From contig CAYTZG010000026.1 of NCBI GenBank assembly GCA_964442435.1, positions 1 to 18,473 on the forward strand: DNA of 18,473 nt, given 5' to 3'. Source of the DNA: CAMXAS01 sp964442435 (GTDB taxonomy: Bacteria; Bacteroidota; Bacteroidia; Bacteroidales; P3). Of the stretch, positions 6,812-14,388 are shown one piece after another. The notes under the pieces are model-generated. The model did no database searches, had not been told where the DNA came from, and saw only the letters and a program-made list of their open reading frames with translations. A program made the position numbers and the translations under genes. Numbering within the stretch: position 1 is the first letter of the stretch; each line of letters opens with the position of its first letter.

Positions 6812-9112
6812 ATGAAAAGACTTCATGTTTTTACGCACATTGTGATAGCCATAGGCTTGTTGTCGGCCAGTATCGGTACGGCCTCGGCGCAAGCGCTTTC
6901 GGCGGAAACCCGTATGTTCCTGTCCGCATGGCGCACGCTCCAACAGAAAAATCCCGCCACATCGGCCTACGATTCGGCCTTTGCGGAGTTGCAGCGGCAA
7001 TACGGTCTGCAAACCGTTTCCGACCCGCGCGCCAAATCCGAAACGCCGATGTTGCCGGTATGGGTCACGTTCCATTCGGCCGAAGCCTTGGCGCCGGCTT
7101 TGAAAGCGGCCGAAGCCTTGGGGTTCAGGAGCCGCACCGTATTGAAAACCATCTGCACGGGTTTGATACCGGTAGACCGCATCGAGGCATTGAGCGCCAT
7201 ACCGGGCGTGCGGCAGGTACAGGCCGGCCAGCGCGGCCAGATCAATATGGATTTGAGTCGTAAGGCGACCAAGATGGACAGTGTGCAGGATTATGGGCCG
7301 CTGGACGTCCGTGTGCCTTCCTTGCGCGGCGAGGGGGTGATAGTGGGCGTTGTGGACGGCGGCATCGAGTATGCGCATCCGAATTTCTATGACCCCGACG
7401 ACGCGGGCAGTTTCCGTATCCGTCGCGTGTGGTCGCAGCGCGAGAAGGATGGCACGCCGCCCGAAGGCTATGGCTACGGCGTGGAATTCGCCACTCAGGA
7501 CGAGATTCTGAAAGCCGAATACTCCAAAGACAATGAAACGCACGGCACCCATGTAACCGGTATCGCCGCCGGGTCGGGTTGCGGTACCGAATTCAAGGGC
7601 ATCGCGTCCAAGTCCGATTTGGTGGTGGTGCCCACCACTTTGGTAAGCGGAGAGGTATTGGACGGGGTAAAGTATATACATGATTATGCGGAGTCCGTCG
7701 GTAAACCTTGCGTTGTAAATCTGAGTATCGGTGCGCATGTGGGGCCGCACGACGGCACGTCGGCCTTCGACCGCGCGTTGGATGAGATGAAAGCCCCCGG
7801 CTTCGTCGTCGTAGGGGCGGCCGGCAACGAAGGCGATAAGCCGCTGTATCTCGGTTACGGTTTCGTGCCGTCCACGGAAGATACGGTTTTCTATACCCAG
7901 CTGAATTACGAATATCCGTCTTACCGGGTTACGTATGTGGATGTTTGGAGCCGTGACAGTCTGCCCGTCGCGGTGGAAGTGTCGCTCATGAACCGGCTGT
8001 CGGGCTCGTTCGAGAGCGCGACCGGTTTCTATTCCACGACGGAGCCGATGGAGACCGCCAAGACGTTGCAGGTGGACGAAGGGTCGGTCGTGGTACAGAT
8101 GGTACCCGAGAAAAACGAGTTCAACGGCAAATACCATATGCTGATGCAGGTGGATGCCCGCAACCTGAACATCGTGGGGAGTTATGCGAATTACATCGTT
8201 TGCATAGCGGTCAAGACCGAGCGTCCGAACAAGCCCGTATATGTGCATATGTGGGCGAATACCGGCACGTTCACGCAGTTTCAGCATTACAAGGTTCAAC
8301 CTATTGTGGAAGGCATGAGACATCATACGATAGGTGAAATCGGCGGCACGTCCAAAAGCATTCTGGCGGTCGGTTCGTTCAATACGCGGGCTTCGTGGAC
8401 GAGTGTGTCCGGCAGTAAAATGGATTTCGAATATATGTTGCCGTTCGATACGCTTTCTTATTTTTCGAGTCATGGTCCGACGGCCGACGACCGGGTCAAA
8501 CCGGACATCACGGCACCGGGCGCCTATATCGTTTCTTCCCTCAACAGCCATTACAGCAACCCCTCGGATGAACAGGTGGCCCGCACCTATAAAGACGGGC
8601 GCCCCTATCCGTTCGGCGTCATGATGGGCACGTCCATGGCCGCGCCGGCCGTGGCGGGCATCGTGGCCTTGTGTCTGCAAGTGCGGCCCGATTGGCAAAT
8701 CGACAGCGTTATGGCCTGTCTTGCCCGTACAGCCGTCAATGACCGCTATACGGGTCAGGTGCGCACCAATCCGGATAACGCTTGGGGACGTGGCAAAATC
8801 GATGCTTTGGCCTTGTTGACGGAGGCGATGAAGGGGGCGACGAACCTGCCGGTGGAAGAAATCCGCGAAGCCTTGGAGGGCAAGCGCATGATGGTGTACC
8901 CCAATCCCAACGATGGCCGTTTCAACGTGCTGTTGCCGGAAACGGGGCGGGAAGTCCGTCTGCAGGTGGTGGACCGTCGGGGTCGCGTGGTGTATGAGCG
9001 CGACGTGCGGGCGGCCGGTTCGCCCGTCGAGATGGCCGTACCCGGGCTGAAAAGCGGAATGTATATATTGCGGACGGCGGACGGCCAAACGGCCAAACTC
9101 ATCGTCCGATAG
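6812..9112 (+). CDS. Secreted subtilisin-like serine protease (S8) with T9SS type A sorting domain
   Basis: The 766-residue product begins with a Sec signal peptide (KRLHVFTHIVIAIGLLSAS, likely cut after ASA at about residue 26). A propeptide-like region at about 27-160 follows, then an S8 catalytic domain. The triad is Asp182 (VVDGGIEYAHPNF), His244 (THGTHVTGIAAG) and Ser608 (MGTSMAAPAVAG); the oxyanion Asn is in VVGAAGNEG. About 360 residues separate His and Ser, so a beta-rich insert is present in the catalytic domain. Residues about 694-766 form a type IX secretion sorting domain, starting at VYPNPNDGRFNV and ending in AKLIVR. T9SS substrates are exported through the outer membrane, and the domain is removed by a sortase-like protease. 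The protease has its own promoter at 6749-6779, and lpxK follows after 15 bases. The substrate is unknown. Confidence 0.92.
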   Translation: MKRLHVFTHIVIAIGLLSASIGTASAQALSAETRMFLSAWRTLQQKNPATSAYDSAFAELQRQYGLQTVSDPRAKSETPMLPVWVTFHSAEALAPALKAAEALGFRSRTVLKTICTGLIPVDRIEALSAIPGVRQVQAGQRGQINMDLSRKATKMDSVQDYGPLDVRVPSLRGEGVIVGVVDGGIEYAHPNFYDPDDAGSFRIRRVWSQREKDGTPPEGYGYGVEFATQDEILKAEYSKDNETHGTHVTGIAAGSGCGTEFKGIASKSDLVVVPTTLVSGEVLDGVKYIHDYAESVGKPCVVNLSIGAHVGPHDGTSAFDRALDEMKAPGFVVVGAAGNEGDKPLYLGYGFVPSTEDTVFYTQLNYEYPSYRVTYVDVWSRDSLPVAVEVSLMNRLSGSFESATGFYSTTEPMETAKTLQVDEGSVVVQMVPEKNEFNGKYHMLMQVDARNLNIVGSYANYIVCIAVKTERPNKPVYVHMWANTGTFTQFQHYKVQPIVEGMRHHTIGEIGGTSKSILAVGSFNTRASWTSVSGSKMDFEYMLPFDTLSYFSSHGPTADDRVKPDITAPGAYIVSSLNSHYSNPSDEQVARTYKDGRPYPFGVMMGTSMAAPAVAGIVALCLQVRPDWQIDSVMACLARTAVNDRYTGQVRTNPDNAWGRGKIDALALLTEAMKGATNLPVEEIREALEGKRMMVYPNPNDGRFNVLLPETGREVRLQVVDRRGRVVYERDVRAAGSPVEMAVPGLKSGMYILRTADGQTAKLIVR

Positions 9113-9127
9113 AAAAACAAAAGCGTT

Positions 9128-10189
9128 ATGGGCATTTACGGTTGGATAACGAAGGTGCGGAACCACGCTTTCGACAAGCAGTGGGTAGGGTTCAAGACCA
9201 AGACGTTTCCGCAGGTCAAGTCCATCTGTGTGGGCAATCTGAGCGTGGGCGGCACGGGCAAGACCCCCATGGTGGTCTATCTCACGCGCCGTTTTCTGAA
9301 TCAGGGCAAAACCGTCGTCGTCATATCGTTGGGCTACAAGCGGCGCAAGCTGGGCAGTTTCTTCGCCACGGCGGCCGACAACGCCCTTACCGTGGGCGAC
9401 GAGCCGGCCATGTATCTGGAGGAGTTCAACCGCGAGCTGGGCGACAGGTTCTTCGTCTATCTGTGCAAACGGCGCGCCGAGGGCGTGGCCGAAGTGTTGA
9501 AGCGCAAGCCGCAGACCGACGTCATCCTGTTTGACGACGGCTATCAGCACCGCTATGTCAAGGCCGGCAAAAACATCCTGCTGACGGCCTGTTATAAGCC
9601 TTTCTTCCAAGACCGGCTGTTGCCCTACGGCCGCTTGCGCGAGCATCCGGAGGGCGCCCGGCGCGCCGACGTCGTGGTCATGACCAAATGCCCGTCGGAT
9701 TTGAGCGAGGCCGACCGTAAGCAACTGTCGGAGCAATGCGCCTCGTATGCGCACCACCAACCGTTTTTCTCAAGGGTCGATTACCGCGAGGTCGTAAGCC
9801 GCAAGCAGCGTTGGCAGCCCGACGTCTTCTGGCAGTCGTGCGACCGCCGCGTCATGCTCGTTACGGGCATCGCGTCGGCGCGGCCGCTGGTCGATTATCT
9901 CAAAAGCGTCAACGTGGAGGTGCTCAAGCATTTCGATTTCGCCGACCACCACCGGTTTACGATGGCCGAACTGCGCGAGGTGGAGAAATTCTATTTCGCC
10001 GAGCGGGAAAAGGCCGCGGCCGCGGGGCTCACGGCGCCCGGCCTGCTGACGACGCAGAAAGACTACGTGCGGCTGCTGGTGCGTAAAGACCGCGCCTTGC
10101 GCGAGTTGCCGTGGCATTATATCTCCATTATGCCGCAGATTATGTTCGGGCAGGAAGAGGCGTTTTTGAAAATGATAGAAGCAGACTGA
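9128..10189 (+). CDS. lpxK: Tetraacyldisaccharide 4'-kinase LpxK
   Basis: LpxK phosphorylates the 4'-position of the lipid A disaccharide at the inner membrane, late in the Raetz pathway. The 353-residue product has the family P-loop VGNLSVGGTGKTP at residues 35-47, the DDGYQH motif at 136-141, YGRLREHPEGARRADVVV, a DHHRFT motif and LLTTQKDYVRL near the end. Together these define LpxK. The start at 9128 lies 15 bases after the protease stop and one base separates its stop from the next ATG, so it belongs to a tightly packed run of genes reaching 13186. The gene indicates lipid A-containing outer membranes. Confidence 0.95.
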   Translation: MGIYGWITKVRNHAFDKQWVGFKTKTFPQVKSICVGNLSVGGTGKTPMVVYLTRRFLNQGKTVVVISLGYKRRKLGSFFATAADNALTVGDEPAMYLEEFNRELGDRFFVYLCKRRAEGVAEVLKRKPQTDVILFDDGYQHRYVKAGKNILLTACYKPFFQDRLLPYGRLREHPEGARRADVVVMTKCPSDLSEADRKQLSEQCASYAHHQPFFSRVDYREVVSRKQRWQPDVFWQSCDRRVMLVTGIASARPLVDYLKSVNVEVLKHFDFADHHRFTMAELREVEKFYFAEREKAAAAGLTAPGLLTTQKDYVRLLVRKDRALRELPWHYISIMPQIMFGQEEAFLKMIEAD

Positions 10190-10190
10190 T

Positions 10191-11015
10191 ATGGAATACT
10201 ACGAGCGCATTCAGGAAACGGCGGCCTACCTCCGTCGGGTCACGCAGGATTTCAACCCTGAAATCGGCATCGTGCTGGGGTCGGGCCTCGGCAGTCTGGC
10301 CGATGAACTGAAAGTTATATATACGGTCTATTACAAAGACATCCCCAACTTTCCGGTGTCAACCGTGGCGGGGCACAAAGGCTGCCTGTTGTTCGCCGAA
10401 CTGTCTTCCGGCAAACGGGTCGTGGCCATGCAGGGCCGTTTCCATTTCTACGAGGGCTACGCGATGAAAGAAGTCGTGTTTCCGATATATGTCATGAAAT
10501 ATATCGGCGTGCGCACGCTGTTCGTGTCCAACGCGGCGGGCGGCATGAACCCGGCCTTCAAGGTGGGCGACATCATGCTCATACGCGACCAAATCAACCT
10601 CATGGCGCACACGCCGCTCTTGGGGCTCAACGACGACCGCTTGGGGCCGCGCTTTCCGAGTATGCACGAACCCTATACGCTGTCGCTGTTGCAGCTGGCG
10701 CAGGACGTGGCGCGTCGGCGCGGCGTGGAAGTGCGGACGGGCGTTTATGCGGGCGTCACGGGGCCGTCGTTTGAAACCCCGGCCGAATACCGCTATATGC
10801 GCGTTATAGGCGCCGACGCGGTGGGGATGTCCACGGTGCCCGAAATCATCGCGGCCAAGCACATGGGCTTGGATACGATGGGCGTTTCGGTCATCTCCGA
10901 CTTGGGCGGCGGCGAAACGGCCGTGGAGGTGTCGCACGAGGAAGTGCTCGCCGCCGTCGAAAAGGCCGTGCCCGTGCTCGTGGGCTTGGTCAAGGAAATA
11001 TTGGAGTCATTGTAA
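10191..11015 (+). CDS. punA: Purine nucleoside phosphorylase (trimeric, PNP-I type)
   Basis: This enzyme cleaves purine (deoxy)nucleosides with phosphate for base salvage. At 274 residues it fits the trimeric human-like class. Motifs are the phosphate-binding GSGLGSLADEL, QGRFHFYEGY (human His86 region), SNAAGGMNP, GPSFETPAEYR with Glu195 at the base-binding position of human Glu201, and GADAVGMSTVPEIIAA with the ribose-site Met. The loop that in the human enzyme carries Asn243 reads VISDLGGG here, placing Asp237 at that position. This could broaden specificity toward 6-aminopurines. One base separates it from lpxK and 20 bases from the thioesterase gene. Confidence 0.93.
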   Translation: MEYYERIQETAAYLRRVTQDFNPEIGIVLGSGLGSLADELKVIYTVYYKDIPNFPVSTVAGHKGCLLFAELSSGKRVVAMQGRFHFYEGYAMKEVVFPIYVMKYIGVRTLFVSNAAGGMNPAFKVGDIMLIRDQINLMAHTPLLGLNDDRLGPRFPSMHEPYTLSLLQLAQDVARRRGVEVRTGVYAGVTGPSFETPAEYRYMRVIGADAVGMSTVPEIIAAKHMGLDTMGVSVISDLGGGETAVEVSHEEVLAAVEKAVPVLVGLVKEILESL

Positions 11016-11035
11016 CATAAGGCATTTCAGGTGCG

Positions 11036-11569
11036 ATGAAAAAAATCACGAATCCATGGCGCGGCATGAAAGGGTACCGCTGTTTCGGCTGTGACCCCAA
11101 CAGCCCGCAAGGCTTGCGCATGACGTTCTACGAAAACGGCGACGAGGTGCTGAGCCTGTGGCGGCCCCGCCCCGAGTTCCAAGGCTGGATAGACACGCTG
11201 CACGGCGGCATACAGGCCACGCTGGCCGACGAAATCAGCAGTTGGGTCATCTTCCGCAAGTTTCAGACCAGCGGCGTGACCTCACGCATGGAAGTGCGCT
11301 ACCTGCACCCAATCAGCACGACCGACCCGTATATACTCTTACAGGCCGTCATGCAACGGCAGCGGCGCAATTTCATAGACGTGGCGGTTCGTATATACGA
11401 TGCGTCCGGCAAGCTTTGCACGGAGGCGCTCTGCATTTATTGTATCTTCCCGCCCGAAAAGGCCGTCGAGGAGTTTCAGTTCCACCCGTGCGAGGCCGTG
11501 GACGAAGCCCCCGAGGCGGATATGCTGGCGGCTTGCCGCGCGTGCGGCATCAACGTGGAGGGTTGCTGA
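11036..11569 (+). CDS. PaaI/YdiI-like hotdog-fold thioesterase
   Basis: This 177-residue protein has the hotdog-fold acyl-CoA thioesterase pattern: CFGCDPNSPQGLRM near the N-terminus, then DTLHGGIQATLADEISSW with His56-Gly57-Gly58 and the probable catalytic acid Asp65 or Glu66, then the central strand SRMEVRYLHPI. The natural thioester cannot be deduced. Unusually, it has CX2C near the start (Cys16, Cys19) and CX2C-x6-C at the very end (Cys167, Cys170, Cys177), which could bind metal or form disulfides. Its stop codon overlaps the next start by one base (TGATG), indicating translational coupling to the methyltransferase gene. Confidence 0.82.
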   Translation: MKKITNPWRGMKGYRCFGCDPNSPQGLRMTFYENGDEVLSLWRPRPEFQGWIDTLHGGIQATLADEISSWVIFRKFQTSGVTSRMEVRYLHPISTTDPYILLQAVMQRQRRNFIDVAVRIYDASGKLCTEALCIYCIFPPEKAVEEFQFHPCEAVDEAPEADMLAACRACGINVEGC

Positions 11570-12132
11570 TGGCGGATTACCGGCTCAAGACAATGGACGA
11601 GTTGGGGCGGCTCAGCGTGGCCGCCTTCAAAGAGGCCGCCAAACGGCCTATCTGTATCGTGTTGGATAACGTGCGGAGTCTGCACAACGTGGGGTCGGCC
11701 TTCCGCACCGCCGACGCCTTCCGCATCGAAAAACTCTACCTGTGCGGCATTACGGCCACGCCGCCCCACCGCGAAATCCACAAGGCGGCCTTGGGCGCCA
11801 CCGAGTCGGTGGACTGGGAATACCGCGAGGACACGCTCTCGCTCGTACAAGACCTTATCGCGCGCGGTTACGCCGTCTATGCCGTGGAGCAGACCGAAAA
11901 CAGCACGGCCTTGCAGGCGTTCTGCGCTTCGGTGGCTGAGGTCGGCGATTCGGGCACGCAACCCATCGCGCTCATCTTCGGCAATGAGGTGCACGGCGTG
12001 CAACAGGCCGTGGCCGACGCCTGCCGCGGCACGATAGAAATCCCGCAGGAGGGCACCAAACATTCGCTCAACGTCAGTGTCAGCATCGGCATCGTGCTGT
12101 GGGAACTCTGCCGTGGCGGTTTTCAACGATAA
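11569..12132 (+). CDS. SpoU/TrmH-family RNA 2'-O-methyltransferase
   Basis: The 187-residue product is a SPOUT-fold methyltransferase that would methylate a ribose 2'-OH in tRNA or rRNA using SAM. The three family motifs are present: NVRSLHNVGSAFRTADAF (motif 1, with the catalytic Arg), ALIFGNEVHGV (motif 2), and IEIPQEGTKHSLNVSVS (motif 3, the knot that binds SAM). It lacks an N-terminal RNA-binding extension, so it is a minimal TrmL/TrmH-like form. The target nucleotide is not predictable. The start ATG overlaps the stop of the thioesterase gene; the open frame extends further upstream but only as a shadow of that gene. Confidence 0.9.
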   Translation: MADYRLKTMDELGRLSVAAFKEAAKRPICIVLDNVRSLHNVGSAFRTADAFRIEKLYLCGITATPPHREIHKAALGATESVDWEYREDTLSLVQDLIARGYAVYAVEQTENSTALQAFCASVAEVGDSGTQPIALIFGNEVHGVQQAVADACRGTIEIPQEGTKHSLNVSVSIGIVLWELCRGGFQR

Positions 12133-12139
12133 TATATAT

Positions 12140-13186
12140 ATGCCGGCATTTTTCGACGATATCAGCCGTTATGGAAGCGTGGCGGTCGTGGGAACGGCCA
12201 AGAACGTGGGCAAGACGTTCTGTCTGCAACACATCCTTACGCATTACCGTAACCGCGCGCAGGCCTTGGCCGTTACCTCCATCGGCGTGGACGGCGAAAA
12301 TACCGACGTGTTCTACAAGACGCCCAAGCCGGAGTTGACGTTCTATCCCGGCACGCTCGTGCAGACCTCCGAAACCCACTACCGGCAGCGGCACCTGACG
12401 GCCGACATCCTGCACCTCTCCCGCACGTCCACGGCCCTCGGCCGTCTGGTGACGGCGCGCGTGCAGGTGCCCGGCAAGCTCATCCTTTCGGGCCCGTCCG
12501 ACACCGAGGGGCTCAAGGCCTTTATCGCCTATGCGCACGCCGCCGGCCATCCCACGGCCCTGATCGACGGCGCGCTCTCGCGCATGAGCCTGGCTTCGTC
12601 GGCGGTGGCGCAGGCCATGATACTCTGCACCGGCGCCGCGCTCTCCAAAAGCCTTGACAAGGTGGTGCAGGACGCGGTGTTCAGGCACGAACTCATGCAG
12701 ATACCGCTCGTCGGGCCCAACGACCTGCCGGCGGGCGCGGCGGCCGCCCCCGTCACGGTAGCGCTTTTGGACGGCATCAGACAAGGGGTTTGGGGGCTGT
12801 CCCAAGCCGACGGCCTCGTTGACCTCGGCCTGCGTTCCACGTTGGCGGGCCGTCTGCCCGAAGCCCTTACGGCCACCGCGGCCGCCGCGCCCGATACGCT
12901 CTTTGTGGCCGGGATGCTCTCCGACCGCTTCCTGCAAGCCCTGTGCGCCTGCAAGAAGCCGGTGCGCCTCATCGTCTCCGATTTTACCAAAATCTTCGTG
13001 CAGCCCGTCACCTACCGGCAGTTCCTTAAAAAAGGCGGCAGCCTCCGCGTCCTGCACCGCACCGAACTGTTGGCCGTCTGCGCCAACCCCTGCGCGCCGG
13101 AGGGCTATGCGTTCGACTCCGCCCGCCTCTGCGACGCCCTTTCCGCCGCCCTGCACCGCGAGGTGTATGATGTGGCGCGGGGCTAA
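12140..13186 (+). CDS. P-loop NTPase, possibly KamB-like (aminomutase reactivase component)
   Basis: The 348-residue product has an N-terminal Walker A-like motif VVGTAKNVGKT (residues 16-26). It is followed by TSIGVDGENTDVFYKTPKPE and, further on, LIDGALSRMSLASS and AMILCTGAALSKSL. The GTAKNVGKT form and the order of these motifs resemble, from memory, the KamB protein linked to lysine 5,6-aminomutase reactivation in amino-acid-fermenting bacteria. No aminomutase or kam genes are in this window, so that role is a guess. The ATG at 12140, 7 bases after the methyltransferase stop, is preferred over an upstream frame extension that overlaps that gene. It appears to be the last gene of the lpxK run. 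A GC-rich hairpin overlaps its stop codon but no T-tract follows. Confidence 0.5.
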   Translation: MPAFFDDISRYGSVAVVGTAKNVGKTFCLQHILTHYRNRAQALAVTSIGVDGENTDVFYKTPKPELTFYPGTLVQTSETHYRQRHLTADILHLSRTSTALGRLVTARVQVPGKLILSGPSDTEGLKAFIAYAHAAGHPTALIDGALSRMSLASSAVAQAMILCTGAALSKSLDKVVQDAVFRHELMQIPLVGPNDLPAGAAAAPVTVALLDGIRQGVWGLSQADGLVDLGLRSTLAGRLPEALTATAAAAPDTLFVAGMLSDRFLQALCACKKPVRLIVSDFTKIFVQPVTYRQFLKKGGSLRVLHRTELLAVCANPCAPEGYAFDSARLCDALSAALHREVYDVARG

Positions 13187-13212
13187 TGCCGCGCTTGCCT
13201 CCGTGTTAGGTC

Positions 13213-13243
13213 TTGCATATTTCAAAATAAGTACGTATTTTTG
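13213..13243 (+). promoter_or_regulatory. Promoter of the YefM/YoeB module
   Basis: TTG at 13213-13215 and TATTTTTG at 13236-13243 are separated by 20 bases, the same spacing as in the protease promoter at 6749-6779. The -7 box matches TAnnTTTG perfectly. Its position inside the inverted repeat 13227-13250 suggests direct blocking by the antitoxin. The antitoxin ATG lies 22 bases downstream. Confidence 0.7.
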
Positions 13244-13250
13244 TACTTAT
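13227..13250. promoter_or_regulatory. Palindromic operator of the toxin-antitoxin module
   Basis: ATAAGTAC (13227-13234) and GTACTTAT (13243-13250) form a perfect 8-base inverted repeat around an 8-base spacer. Each arm contains a GTAC core, and the two cores are 12 bases apart centre to centre. As recalled, the E. coli yefM-yoeB operator uses paired TGTACA cores at the same distance. The spacer holds most of the -7 box, so binding of the antitoxin or complex here should autorepress the module. Confidence 0.7.
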
Positions 13251-13264
13251 CAAACATTACAACC

Positions 13265-13525
13265 ATGCAGACAGCCAATTATTCAGACTTACGCAGTCAT
13301 CTGAAAGCCTATCTCGATAAGGTGATACAAGACAGCGAACCGTTGTTGGTGCATCGTTCCGGCAATGAAAGCGTTGTGGTTATCTCGCTGGAAGAATACA
13401 ATGCCATAAAGGAAACCGAGTATATCATGAAGTCGCCGGCCATGATGGAGATTATCCGCAAGGGGGATGAAGAGATAGCGCAAGGCGGCGGGGAACCCGT
13501 CAAGGTGGAAGACTTATGGAAATAA
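13265..13525 (+). CDS. yefM: YefM/Phd-family antitoxin
   Basis: This 86-residue protein starts MQTANYSDLRSHLKAYLDKV and continues with LLVHRSGNESVVVISLEEYNAI, the standard N-terminal DNA-binding and dimerisation fold of Phd/YefM antitoxins. The acidic C-terminus (GGGEPVKVEDLWK) would wrap and neutralise the toxin. An in-frame TTG upstream at 13241 lies in the operator, so the ATG at 13265 is the true start. The 3' end overlaps the toxin gene by ten bases. The antitoxin presumably represses its own promoter through the inverted repeat at 13227-13250. The sequence is less GC-rich than the genes on either side, as expected for a mobile module. Confidence 0.92.
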   Translation: MQTANYSDLRSHLKAYLDKVIQDSEPLLVHRSGNESVVVISLEEYNAIKETEYIMKSPAMMEIIRKGDEEIAQGGGEPVKVEDLWK

Positions 13526-13782
13526 TACTGCTGGAGCAGGCCCAAAAGGATGTGGCTTATTGGAAACAGTCCGGCAATAAGGCCGTGATGAATAAGATAA
13601 CCGCCTTGCTGAAAGACATGCAGTTGCATCCGTATAGCGGTATCGGAAAGCCGGAAGCCTTGAAGTATGGCTTGCAGGGTAAATGGTCGCGACGCATCAA
13701 TGCCGAACACCGCATCATCTATTCGGTCGATGATCAAAAAATCCTGATATACGTTTTCTCCATGCGGTATCACTATTGTTAG
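13516..13782 (+). CDS. yoeB: YoeB-family mRNA interferase toxin
   Basis: YoeB is a ribosome-dependent endoribonuclease that cleaves mRNA in the A site during stress. This 88-residue product aligns with E. coli YoeB over its whole length: GKPEALKYGLQGKWSRRI, AEHRIIYSV and the C-terminal RYHY. The catalytic residues known in E. coli (Glu46, Arg65, His83, Tyr84) correspond to Glu47, Arg66, His86 and Tyr87, so the toxin appears active. It carries one extra C-terminal residue, Cys88. Overlap with the antitoxin gene gives the usual antitoxin-first coupling. The pair looks like an insertion between the lpxK run and the FMN reductase gene. Confidence 0.93.
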   Translation: MEIILLEQAQKDVAYWKQSGNKAVMNKITALLKDMQLHPYSGIGKPEALKYGLQGKWSRRINAEHRIIYSVDDQKILIYVFSMRYHYC

Positions 13783-13803
13783 GAATACGTTATAATATAC
13801 AAT

Positions 13804-14373
13804 ATGATAGAAAAAACCTTGAAAGCGGCCGTTATTTCCGCCAGCGTGCGCGACGGGCGGCTGAGCCACCGCGTAAGCCTGTGCATGCAACGGCGGCTGG
13901 AAGATGAGTATATATCGGTCGATATGCTGGACTTAAAGGCCTTCGGTTTTCCGATGCTGACGGAGCGTTACGCCTTTCTCTTGAAGCAGAACCCCGCGCC
14001 CGAAGCGGGGCTCATGGCCGCGCTCGCCGACTTCCGTCAACGGCTTATGGCCGCCGACCATATCTATATCGTGTCGCCGGTCTATAACACGTCGTTTCCG
14101 GCCGCCCTCAAAAATATCGTCGATGCCTATTACGAGGAATGGATGGGCAAGAAAGTGGGCGTCTGCACGGTGTCGTCGGGCATGGTGCCGGGCATTTCCG
14201 CCCTGCAACAGCTTCAGGTGCTGATGATGGCCATGGGGGCCACGGTGGCGCCGGGGCTGTTTACGGTTACGCAGGTGGAAAAGGAATTCGACGAGGCGGG
14301 GCAGGTACAGGCCGGCACGCGCAACGAAAAGACGGTGGAAGACTGGATAAAGGCCGTGCGTGCGTTGAAATAA
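13804..14373 (+). CDS. NAD(P)H-dependent FMN reductase family protein
   Basis: The 189-residue product has a flavodoxin-like fold of the NADPH-dependent FMN reductase/azoreductase family. An N-terminal strand and phosphate loop read VISASVRDGRLSHRV, and the flavin-binding signature SPVYNTSFPAALKNIVDAYY lies near the middle, followed by KKVGVCTVSSG. Such enzymes reduce flavins, quinones or azo compounds in the cytoplasm; the physiological acceptor here is unknown. The start at 13804 lies 21 bases after the toxin gene. An AT-rich TATAAT-like string precedes it, but there is no TAnnTTTG box, so its promoter is unclear. The next gene follows after 15 bases. Confidence 0.85.
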   Translation: MIEKTLKAAVISASVRDGRLSHRVSLCMQRRLEDEYISVDMLDLKAFGFPMLTERYAFLLKQNPAPEAGLMAALADFRQRLMAADHIYIVSPVYNTSFPAALKNIVDAYYEEWMGKKVGVCTVSSGMVPGISALQQLQVLMMAMGATVAPGLFTVTQVEKEFDEAGQVQAGTRNEKTVEDWIKAVRALK

Positions 14374-14388
14374 GATAAACAGGGAAAG

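Noticed and set aside
6719..9760. 1013-codon minus-strand open frame opposite the S8 protease and lpxK
   Set aside because: It is a shadow: low-complexity, His- and Arg-rich translation, while the plus strand has clear catalytic motifs and a promoter.
13175..13194. GC-rich hairpin (GCGCGG ... CCGCGC) over the stop codon of the KamB-like gene
   Set aside because: The stem is only six base pairs and no T-tract follows, so it is not convincing as an intrinsic terminator.
13788..13803. TATAAT-like string before the FMN reductase gene as a promoter
   Set aside because: Bacteroidota promoters do not normally use TATAAT, the string abuts the ATG, and no TAnnTTTG box is present.
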